Assembly: GCA_964594075.1 (NCBI GenBank)
Contig: CAZQKW010000002.1
Location: forward strand, 62,001 to 126,000
Origin: CAZQKW01 sp964594075
GTDB taxonomy: Bacteria; Desulfobacterota; WTBG01; CAIYCZ01
Length of the DNA stretch: 64,000 nt
Direction: 5' to 3'
The notes beneath the pieces were generated by a model. That model searched no databases, had not been told where the DNA came from, and worked only from the letters and a program-made list of their open reading frames with translations. Shown piece by piece: positions 52,298-60,186 of this stretch (positions are counted from its first letter, which is position 1; each line of letters starts with the position of its first letter). The translations under genes and the position numbers were made by a program.

Positions 52298-53666
52298 GCA
52301 CTTTTTCAAACAGCTTATTTAATTCCTCTTCAGCTAATATATTACGTTTTAAAGCGATCTCCCGAACGGTTGTCCCGGTTTCCCATGCCTCTTTCGCCAA
52401 AGCTGCAGCTTTATCATAACCAATAAGCGGAACCAGCGTGGTGACCAGAGCTATGCTTTTATCTACCGTTGCAGCGCATTTCTCCTTGTTTGCAATAATA
52501 CCGTCAACGCATTTTTCTGTAAATACATTCACCGCAGAAGCCAGCATTTCAATTGACTGCAGTAGATTATAGGCTATGAGCGGGAGCATGGTGTTCAGCT
52601 CAAAGTTGCCTGCCTGCCCGCCAATCGAGATGGCGGCATCGTTACCAATAACTTGAGCAGCAACCTGCAGTATTACTTCAGGCATAACCGGATTGACTTT
52701 TCCCGGCATAATGGACGAGCCGGGTTGCAAATCAGGAAGCACTATTTCCCCTATGCCACAGCGCGGCCCGGAAGCAAGCCAGCGGATGTCATTGGCGATC
52801 TTCGTAAGGCTTACTGCTACCGTTTTCAGCACAGCGCTTGTTTCTACCGCAGCATCCTGTGCCGCCTGCGCCTCGAAATGGTTCTTTGCCTCAACAAACG
52901 GACAGCCTGTCTCTTGTGCAATACACGCAATCACCCGGCGTGCAAATTCCGGATGGGTGTTCATGCCGGTACCGACGGCAGTGCCACCCAGAGCCAGTTC
53001 AGCCAGCCGCGGCTCTATTGAATGCAATCGCTCAATAGCCAGTTCTACCTGCCGTGCGTAACCGCCAAATTCCTGTCCCAGGGTTACCGGCACGGCATCC
53101 TGGAGATGCGTCCTGCCGATCTTAACAATATCCTTGAATTCATCGGCTTTATTTTTAAGGCTTTCGTGCAAGTTTTGTAAGGCAGGCAGGAGACGGTTTT
53201 TGATGGAGATGAACGCGGAAATATGAATGGCTGATGGAATGACATCGTTACTTGACTGCCCCAGATTGACATGATCATTCGGGTGAACGGGAGATTTTCC
53301 GCCAATGTTGCCGGTGATGATTTCATTTGCTCGGCCCGCTATCACCTCATTAACATTCATATTAGTTGAGGTGCCGGAGCCTGTTTGAAAAACATCCACT
53401 GCAAACTGGTCGTCAAATGTGCCGTCCATTACTTCCTGTGCAGCCTGAACAATTGCCATTGATACATCAAGCGGAAGAAGACCACATTCCTGATTAATTT
53501 GTGCAGCATGCTTTTTTATAAGCGCAACCGCCTTTATAAATACCGGCTGAAATGTCAGGCCGCTGATGGGAAAATTCTCTATGGCACGCTGGGTCTGAGC
53601 TCCATAATACGCATCTTCAGGAACTTTTACCGTTCCCATGCTGTCTACTTCCTCGCGAAATCCCAT
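52287..53666 (-). CDS. fumC: class II fumarate hydratase
   Basis: A 459-residue FumC/aspartase superfamily enzyme. GSGTSTNMNVNEVI near 96, HPNDHVNLGQSSND near 128, TVTLGQ-like DAVPVTLGQEF near 186 and the signature GSSIMPGKVNP near 314 are all present. The NDHVN and signature region favour fumarase over aspartase. It hydrates fumarate to malate and lies 100 bp after korB, so both TCA-cycle functions may be co-regulated. The stop overlaps the next gene. Confidence 0.93.
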   Translation of the reverse strand: MGFREEVDSMGTVKVPEDAYYGAQTQRAIENFPISGLTFQPVFIKAVALIKKHAAQINQECGLLPLDVSMAIVQAAQEVMDGTFDDQFAVDVFQTGSGTSTNMNVNEVIAGRANEIITGNIGGKSPVHPNDHVNLGQSSNDVIPSAIHISAFISIKNRLLPALQNLHESLKNKADEFKDIVKIGRTHLQDAVPVTLGQEFGGYARQVELAIERLHSIEPRLAELALGGTAVGTGMNTHPEFARRVIACIAQETGCPFVEAKNHFEAQAAQDAAVETSAVLKTVAVSLTKIANDIRWLASGPRCGIGEIVLPDLQPGSSIMPGKVNPVMPEVILQVAAQVIGNDAAISIGGQAGNFELNTMLPLIAYNLLQSIEMLASAVNVFTEKCVDGIIANKEKCAATVDKSIALVTTLVPLIGYDKAAALAKEAWETGTTVREIALKRNILAEEELNKLFEKVHEH

Positions 53667-53766
53667 GATGTTCCTCGTCTATTATAAAGCGGTCGTGTTC
53701 TGTGCGGGTTGTTTATCATCTGCGGCTCGTGACGTGTCGCACGTGCCCGGCGTCATGGGTCACGAT

Positions 53767-54621
53767 TTACATTTTGTGCAAAATTTCTCTGAGTGGCATA
53801 GGATTGAATTTTCTCTCAACCAATGGTCCTTCAGCAAGCCCATAAATCTGGTCCGTAAACGACGGTTTTTCTTCCTTGTACAGAATGCCAATGGGTATCC
53901 GATCACCCCACTCGCGAGCTTTTTTAAACGCTGCATCGTAGTCGGTCGGATCATGATTATCCTGCGTTACCTCATACACTCTATCGCTGTACCATTTATG
54001 GGTATTGATAGAATTAAAAGACACACAGGGCTGAAAAATGTCTATGAGGCTGAATCCCCTGTGTTTCATCCCTTCCTGAATCAACATACTCAAGTGCTCA
54101 ATGTTGCCGGAAAACCCACGCGCTACAAATCCAGCCTTAAGCGCCAAGGCAACCAGAAGTGGATTAAACGACTCCTGAATAACCCCATGGTTCTGAATGC
54201 GTGTAACCATACCGCGTTCAGAGGTCGGCGATGCTTGGCCTTTGGTCAGCCCGTAGACCATATTATTATGGGCCAAGACCGTGAGATCAATGTTGCGTCT
54301 GATTGCATGCATAAAATGATTGCCCCCTTCGCCGTAACAATCTCCATCACCGGTATTCACCAGAATTTTTAAACGATGGTTAGCCAGTTTGGCGCCCGTG
54401 GCAAGAGGCAACGCCCTGCCATGCAAACCATGAAACATGTTGCATTTCATAAATTCAGGAGTTTTAGCAGCCTGACCGATGCCGGAAATAATTAATATGT
54501 CGTGGGGTGCAATACCCTGTTTTGCCAAGGCATCCTTCATTGCAGCCAGTATCCCGAAGTTGCCGCAGCCGGGACACCATTTATTTTCATACTGCCCGTC
54601 AAAGTCGCTTATTGAAATCAT
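53767..54621 (-). CDS. korB: 2-oxoacid:ferredoxin oxidoreductase, beta subunit
   Basis: A 284-residue TPP-binding subunit. The NKWCPGCGNFGILAAM motif (Cys16, Cys19) binds a 4Fe-4S cluster with a further Cys. The TPP motif GDGDCYGEGGNHFMHAIRRN is near 92-112, followed by NNMVYGLTKGQASPTS. This KorB/VorB-type subunit pairs with the alpha/gamma fusion encoded upstream. The pair most resembles 2-oxoglutarate:ferredoxin oxidoreductase, and the fumC neighbour agrees. The substrate is inferred. Confidence 0.9.
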   Translation of the reverse strand: MISISDFDGQYENKWCPGCGNFGILAAMKDALAKQGIAPHDILIISGIGQAAKTPEFMKCNMFHGLHGRALPLATGAKLANHRLKILVNTGDGDCYGEGGNHFMHAIRRNIDLTVLAHNNMVYGLTKGQASPTSERGMVTRIQNHGVIQESFNPLLVALALKAGFVARGFSGNIEHLSMLIQEGMKHRGFSLIDIFQPCVSFNSINTHKWYSDRVYEVTQDNHDPTDYDAAFKKAREWGDRIPIGILYKEEKPSFTDQIYGLAEGPLVERKFNPMPLREILHKM

Positions 54622-54624
54622 GTA

Positions 54625-56319
54625 TCACCTCGCCATCTCTTTAATCTTCTTAACAATTTCGATGGGGTAAAAGGGCCTGCCATCAAACTTAAGGATGGTC
54701 GCAGTCGGAACAAGTCCGGTTTCCTGCCTGAGCAATTGGGCAAATTGGCCGGTACTGTTATTTTCCACAATAAAAAACTGTTCTGCATTGCCCAGCGCGC
54801 TGAGCGCAGCATCTCCAGGAAACGGCCAGATATCGGCAAAATGCACAACGCCGCAATCCATTCCACCATTCCTCAATATCCCGGCAGCCTCATACACTGC
54901 ACCAGCTGTTGATCCCCAGCCAACCAGCAATATTTGTGCATCGCCATACGCAATCTGCGGCGGACGCATTTCAGCTTTCATGTAGGGGACTTTTGCATTT
55001 CGTTTAATAACCATATTAGTGCGCTCTGTTATAGATTCAATTGAGTGCCCTTCTTCGTTATGTTCGTTGCCGTTTGCCAGAACCAGTGATGTCCCCAAAC
55101 AGGGAATGCGGCGGGGGGACACTCCGGTTTTTGTACAAGCATATCGTTTATAGGAAATATCATCGCCAGCCTCTTCAATAAACCGCTCAATAGTATCCGG
55201 GACGAGGAACTCCTCTTCAATGATATAGAGTGAATCTAACAGATACTGGTCAACGAGTATCAGTGCTGGCACCTGATACTTTTCCGCCAAATGCAAGGCC
55301 CGGGCTGCAGTATTATACGCATCTTCTGGCGAACCGGGAGCAAAAACAAAACGCGGAAATTCATCCTGCGCAGCGCGTATGACAAAGTGCAAATCCGCTT
55401 GCGCAGTGCGTGTGGGCAATCCGGTTGCAGGACCGGGACGCTGGGCATTGACTATAACAATCGGCGTTTCTGACATGCCTGCAAGTCCCAATGCCTCGGT
55501 CATCAAACAAAAGCCTCCACCGGATGTTGCGGTCATTGACCGAACACCTGCAAATGATGCCCCAACAACCATGTTTGCAGCTGCAATCTCATCTTCTGCC
55601 TGTTCCACTACCAGGGGAAATTTATCTGCGAAATTTGCCAGGTGTCCCATGATACTGGTGGCAGGAGACATGGGATAAAAAGCGGCAAAACGCACATCTG
55701 CAGCAAGCGCGCCCAATGCTACCGACAGAGAACCTTCTATCAACTTTCCCTTGGGCTCTCTTCCCGTCCAGCAAAAAGCACTGTTAAAAGTGATTCCCCT
55801 AACCGTTTCATAACCAAGTTGCGCTGCGGCCAGGTTCTGTCGTCTTAGCTCGGCGCTTTTTCCGGCAAATTGCCGGGTAATAATGTCAGCAAACAAATCC
55901 AAGGGTGCGCCAAGCAACGCTAGGCTTGCTCCAGCAGCAACGGTATTTGCCGTTATAGGGCTGCCCGCTTTGCTGGCCAGATCAAATAGTGGTATTGGTA
56001 AAACGCCTTGTGCTGCATCAACAGCATCTTTTGTGGCCAGCATAATCAGCCCATCAGCCGTCATTTCAGCGCGGTGGATTTCAAGGGTCTTACGGTCAAG
56101 ACATACAAGCATATTAACCTGATGATGGGGTGCTCTCACCTGCTTATCGCTTATCCGAATCTGAAAAAAACTGTGTCCTCCCCGTATGCGCGATTCAAAA
56201 TCATTTATAGCAAACACATATAAACCTGCTTTCTGACAGGTGAGCGCTAAGAGCTGTCCAACCGTCTGTATTCCCTGTCCCGCTTCACCGCCAATTTTTA
56301 CCGTTACATCAATGCCCAT
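54625..56319 (-). CDS. korA: 2-oxoacid:ferredoxin oxidoreductase, gamma-alpha fusion subunit
   Basis: A 564-residue protein. Residues 1-180 are the gamma domain (MGIDVTVKIGGEAGQGIQTVGQLLA). The alpha pyrimidine-binding part runs from about 195 (LSVALGALAADVRFAAFYPMSPATSIM), with the FVIRAAQDEFPRFVFAPGS and C-terminal ILLVGWGSTAGAVYEAAGIL segments. The order gamma-alpha is that of two-subunit Kor and related enzymes. No separate ferredoxin (delta) subunit gene is adjacent. The korB start is two to four bases downstream. Confidence 0.9.
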   Translation of the reverse strand: MGIDVTVKIGGEAGQGIQTVGQLLALTCQKAGLYVFAINDFESRIRGGHSFFQIRISDKQVRAPHHQVNMLVCLDRKTLEIHRAEMTADGLIMLATKDAVDAAQGVLPIPLFDLASKAGSPITANTVAAGASLALLGAPLDLFADIITRQFAGKSAELRRQNLAAAQLGYETVRGITFNSAFCWTGREPKGKLIEGSLSVALGALAADVRFAAFYPMSPATSIMGHLANFADKFPLVVEQAEDEIAAANMVVGASFAGVRSMTATSGGGFCLMTEALGLAGMSETPIVIVNAQRPGPATGLPTRTAQADLHFVIRAAQDEFPRFVFAPGSPEDAYNTAARALHLAEKYQVPALILVDQYLLDSLYIIEEEFLVPDTIERFIEEAGDDISYKRYACTKTGVSPRRIPCLGTSLVLANGNEHNEEGHSIESITERTNMVIKRNAKVPYMKAEMRPPQIAYGDAQILLVGWGSTAGAVYEAAGILRNGGMDCGVVHFADIWPFPGDAALSALGNAEQFFIVENNSTGQFAQLLRQETGLVPTATILKFDGRPFYPIEIVKKIKEMAR

Positions 56320-56429
56320 TTTGCAACACTCCTTACTTCAAGATGAAACCTGCACCGAGTGCAATGCGCCATAATAAATGCTGATTTATTCCTCAATCCG
56401 AATTAAAAAAAACCATCATCAGCAACAAT

Positions 56430-56597
56430 CTAACCAGCAAGTATTGCAATGGCCCCATGAAGTGTGGCACTTATAAGAAGCACTATACCGACTCTTTTAT
56501 GAACAACAAAAGAAAAATTTATGTAGCGCAGCCCGGATGCGACCTGAAATAGCGCCAAAATAAAATTTATAATACCAAGAATAAGTATTATGTTCAT
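56430..56597 (-). CDS. 55-residue membrane protein with two intramembrane His
   Basis: Starts at ATG 56597 with AGGGGGAT upstream. Two hydrophobic helices (IILILGIINFILALFQVASGLRY and VGIVLLISATLHGAIAILAG) are joined by a short basic loop containing HKR. One His is in that loop and one in the second helix (TLHGAIA), a spacing reminiscent of heme-ligating pairs in DUF4405/ferric-reductase-like cytochromes. It is too small for the standard family. It is 35 bp after the exported SOR-like gene and on the same strand. Confidence 0.65.
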   Translation of the reverse strand: MNIILILGIINFILALFQVASGLRYINFSFVVHKRVGIVLLISATLHGAIAILAG

Positions 56598-56631
56598 AGC
56601 TTATCCCCCTGTAAATACGTTTTAAGTTTAT

Positions 56632-57012
56632 TTATTTTAGGGTAATTGTTTTTATCACAGCTCCTTTGCTGCCATGGATGTTGCAATTCGCATCTGCTTT
56701 TATCTCTGCAGGTCCCTCCATTTTATATTTTATTTCCTTAGTAAATGTAGATGCTGGCGGCAAATCATTCCATTTAAATTTCCATCTCTCAACTTCCTTT
56801 CCATTGACCATTATGTATGCCCAGTTAACATGATGAATGAAATTATCGGCATTATGTGAAACCGTAATTTTTATGGTTATCTCCGATCCATTTGCCGCAC
56901 TCTCGGGAACGTCAACAGTTACTGATGCTTTATCAGCACAGGCCTTCCCGGCAAAGGATAACGACATTACCAGTGTTGCACCAAGTAAAAATAGAAATTT
57001 AACCTGTCGCAT
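56632..57012 (-). CDS. exported superoxide reductase (desulfoferrodoxin)-like protein
   Basis: A 126-residue protein with a signal peptide (MRQVKFLFLLGATLVMSLSFAGKACA). The mature part resembles class II superoxide reductase: SHNADNFIHHVNWAYIMVN (His53, His60, His61), then CNIHGSKG (Cys110, His113), near the ends of the fold. The N-terminal GKHxPxI His seen in Neelaredoxin is absent, so the iron site may lack one ligand. It could protect the periplasm from superoxide or be a diverged member with another role. Confidence 0.82.
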   Translation of the reverse strand: MRQVKFLFLLGATLVMSLSFAGKACADKASVTVDVPESAANGSEITIKITVSHNADNFIHHVNWAYIMVNGKEVERWKFKWNDLPPASTFTKEIKYKMEGPAEIKADANCNIHGSKGAVIKTITLK

Positions 57013-57023
57013 AAATTGTCCTC

Positions 57024-58142
57024 CTACAAAATATTACGTTTGTTGCGCAGCGAATAACCGCTCAGTATTTGATTTAACGTGCCCTTATATTGTATTAATA
57101 TTTTATGGTTTTCTCCCAATCCCTCAGGGGAAATGAGTTTGCTTACCGTGTTTACACTATTGCGCTTGATATTGTTTGTAGCATATTTTTCCTGCAGAAC
57201 CTCATCTATTCGTAAAGAGACCAGAAATGTTCCCTGGTTTGCAAAACCCACACATTCAAATCCATATTCTTCGCCCCATTTCTTCACAGAAGAGAAGTTA
57301 ACATGGGCGGTAATGTCCTGATGACCAATGTGCTGATAAGGATTATCATTAAGCTGGTGCCGGTAATAACACATAATCGTTCCCGCTTTTCTGCGCGGAC
57401 TGTAATATTCTGCTGCCGGGTAACCGTAATCTATGGTAAAAATGAAGCCTTTATCAATAATTGGCGTTACATCACTAAGCCATTTTCTTATGTCGAGATT
57501 GACTTCGGTGCGATATTCTGAAGGAAGAAAAATGGAAAATTCTTCGAGATAGCTTAAAATCTCCGCCCTGCATTCTTCATACACTTCACAAAAATCATCA
57601 TTTTTAATAGTAACATATATTTCATTAATTTTGCCACCATTGTTATAAATGAGATGAACGGGAAATGCATCAAGCAGCTCATTGGAAAAAAGGCACCCCG
57701 TAATGGGCGTTATCTCTGAAGGCGATAACACCCACTGGATTTTATCCTGGTAACGATCAAGCAGTTGTTGCTGTTCTTTTATCAGATGGCTATTAATCTC
57801 TATTATTACATAATGAATCGCTTCAAAAAAATCCGTTCCCTCAAGGTATGCAAGCATGTCATGTGCGACATATCCAGTGCCGGCTCCCATTTCAACAATA
57901 TAAAAACTGCCGGGCTTTCCCATCGCTTCCCACATCTCGGCGATCTGTTTCCCAATAAGTGCGCCAAACACCGGATGAACATGTGCACTGGTATAGAAAT
58001 CCCCGATCCTGCCAATTTTAGTATTAGCTGATGTATAATACCCATACCCTGGATAATAAAGCGCCATTTCCATAAAGTCCCTGAATGAAATGGCACCTGC
58101 TCTTTTTATCTGGTCAGCAATTATTCCTTTCAGATTCTCCAT
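57024..58142 (-). CDS. MidA/NDUFAF7-like SAM-dependent methyltransferase
   Basis: A 372-residue DUF185 protein. The family opening AISFRDFMEMALYYPGYGYYTS is at residues 17-38; IGRIGDFYTSAHVHPVFGALIG follows; the SAM motif VEMGAGTGYVAHDML is near 83-97; and NELLDAFPVHLIY is near 155. Homologues methylate an Arg of a complex I subunit in mitochondria; bacterial targets are unknown. The ORF starts at ATG 58142 and ends 11 bp before the SOR-like gene start. Confidence 0.9.
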   Translation of the reverse strand: MENLKGIIADQIKRAGAISFRDFMEMALYYPGYGYYTSANTKIGRIGDFYTSAHVHPVFGALIGKQIAEMWEAMGKPGSFYIVEMGAGTGYVAHDMLAYLEGTDFFEAIHYVIIEINSHLIKEQQQLLDRYQDKIQWVLSPSEITPITGCLFSNELLDAFPVHLIYNNGGKINEIYVTIKNDDFCEVYEECRAEILSYLEEFSIFLPSEYRTEVNLDIRKWLSDVTPIIDKGFIFTIDYGYPAAEYYSPRRKAGTIMCYYRHQLNDNPYQHIGHQDITAHVNFSSVKKWGEEYGFECVGFANQGTFLVSLRIDEVLQEKYATNNIKRNSVNTVSKLISPEGLGENHKILIQYKGTLNQILSGYSLRNKRNIL

Positions 58143-58268
58143 AAATGTGGAGCAATTCGGATCAACACGGTTTTTATGACGCTATTGTGGCGGGACCAGT
58201 TTACGCACCAGGCCGCTGTCTCCTGAAGGGCCGGAACGCGCGGTAACGATGATATATAGATGTAATCT

Positions 58269-60023
58269 TTATCTCACAACCCCTTCAGTAAGCTTTGATG
58301 AAACAGGTTTCATAAAAATTTTAAATGACAGGACAATTACCCCGATAGAAAGGCTGAGCAGAAACAGATCAGTAACCACAAGAATATAGTTACCCCTATG
58401 CAGATAATTTCTGAGCAGAATAAATAGAGAAGTAATAGTGGTTGCCATCATAAACACGGCAGGAATCGCCGTAAAGAAACATGCTCGACCGCGAATTAAC
58501 AGCCAGCTTGAGACCGCAAGCAGGCTTAGGGCAGCAAGAAGCTGATTAGCTGCGCCAAAAATTGGCCAGAGTGCGCTGAAAGCATTGGTATAGGCGAGAA
58601 TACACATCAAGACGACAGCAAGGGTTGAGTTAAACCAGTAATGTTGCATGATGCGGGGCGGGCGTTTAAACATGATTGACCAAAGCTCCTCAAACAAATA
58701 CCGGTTGAGACGCACGGCTGCATCAAGTGTCGTGATGACAAATCCCTCTACCAGCAGAATGCCAAACACCGTTCCGAGTGCAACTGGAATACCAATGCCC
58801 TGATTGAACAAATGTCCGGCACCTAATGAAAACCCTAATATTGGATTTGATTTAATACCCGGATCACTGGGCCATACAATTGCCTTATAATCCACAAAAT
58901 TAAGGCCGGTCCCCAGCGCCAACAGAACGCAAACAGCAAGCAGCGATTCAAGCAGCATGGCATTGAAGCCGACTTTGCGGGCATCGCATTCACATGAGAG
59001 CTGTTTGCCGGTAGTGCCTCCGGCAACCAGCGCGTGAAAACCCGATATGGCGCCGCAGGCTATAGTGATAAACATCATAGGCCAGATGAGCCCAAGCTGA
59101 TTTATACCGTCTGTAATATTAAAACGCGGCGCAGAGAGGGGTATCCCGCTTAATCCGGTAGAAAATACTGAAACCACCAGCAACCCAATCCCCGCGTACA
59201 ATATTTGCACATTAATAAAATCCCGCGGTTGCAGAATGACCCAGACCGGCACCCCTGCCGCACAAAGCACATACACTGAAAGAATCATCATCCATACCGT
59301 AGGGCTCAGCGTAATCGGATATGCTATACCCAGCAGGACGGACAGTATGCAAATCAGAGCGGCTAAAACATATGCAAACACCGTGGGTATGTTTTTACGG
59401 TAAATAAGCCAGCCGAGAACAGGCGAACAGAGTGTAATAATGATTACTGACATGGAAGCAATGCCGCCGATTTTTCCCATTACCACGCCGTCTTTTACGA
59501 CGGTTTTTAGAAAGGTTTCGCCTTCAGTGAGGCCGATTTTGCTGAGCGGCCACAGCGAGGTCAGCGACATGGCTGTTGCGGTAAGAAATGATGAGGTAAG
59601 AAGCACCAGCATCAGAATAGTAAAAATTATAATCAGATTAAAACCGGTTTTCCCCAGCGTTTTGCGGGCAATTTCGGCAACTGATTTTCCACCCTCGCGC
59701 AGGCTAACAAACAATACGGTAAAATCATGGACTGCGCCTATTATAATGCCGCCAAAAACAACCCAGAGCCATGCTGGTATAAAACCGTAGATAATGGCCA
59801 TAGTCGGACCAATAATAGGCCCGGCCCCAGCAATTGCCGAAAAGTGATGAGCAAAAACCACATATCGCTTGGTGGGAACATAATCCCTGCCGTCATTATA
59901 GATCTGTGCCGGTGTGGGATGTTTTGCGTCTTCTCCTATGGCGTTGCCGATATACCGGGCATATATCCGGCTTGCCAATGCAAAACATATTGCAGCAATG
60001 AGAATATAAAAAAGTATGTTCAT
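58269..60023 (-). CDS. cstA: carbon starvation protein A (CstA), short type
   Basis: A 584-residue multi-helix membrane transporter of the CstA family, with the HFSAIAGAGPIIGPTMA block near residues 60-76 and the RDYVPTKRYVVFAHH lead-in. Members import peptides or pyruvate; this version is of the shorter type lacking the extended C-terminus of E. coli CstA. Upstream is 100-plus bp with no clear promoter. The gene is flanked by MidA and the helicase gene, with no functional link evident. Confidence 0.92.
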   Translation of the reverse strand: MNILFYILIAAICFALASRIYARYIGNAIGEDAKHPTPAQIYNDGRDYVPTKRYVVFAHHFSAIAGAGPIIGPTMAIIYGFIPAWLWVVFGGIIIGAVHDFTVLFVSLREGGKSVAEIARKTLGKTGFNLIIIFTILMLVLLTSSFLTATAMSLTSLWPLSKIGLTEGETFLKTVVKDGVVMGKIGGIASMSVIIITLCSPVLGWLIYRKNIPTVFAYVLAALICILSVLLGIAYPITLSPTVWMMILSVYVLCAAGVPVWVILQPRDFINVQILYAGIGLLVVSVFSTGLSGIPLSAPRFNITDGINQLGLIWPMMFITIACGAISGFHALVAGGTTGKQLSCECDARKVGFNAMLLESLLAVCVLLALGTGLNFVDYKAIVWPSDPGIKSNPILGFSLGAGHLFNQGIGIPVALGTVFGILLVEGFVITTLDAAVRLNRYLFEELWSIMFKRPPRIMQHYWFNSTLAVVLMCILAYTNAFSALWPIFGAANQLLAALSLLAVSSWLLIRGRACFFTAIPAVFMMATTITSLFILLRNYLHRGNYILVVTDLFLLSLSIGVIVLSFKIFMKPVSSKLTEGVVR

Positions 60024-60186
60024 AGTCGTATCCTCAGCAACACAAATGCGCCGTTAATAACAGCACTATAATCATATAATTTATGTAGCGTCAATCAGCA
60101 GGAGAAAAAACATTTCCCCAAAAATTGTATTACCGCAACTGGTAAAGCCCCTGACTTCATGCTATATGTCTGGATGTTATACCATC

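Noticed and set aside
53638..54372. A 244-codon plus-strand ORF
   Set aside because: It is antisense to korB, which is complete with Fe-S and TPP motifs; the ORF has no recognisable domain.
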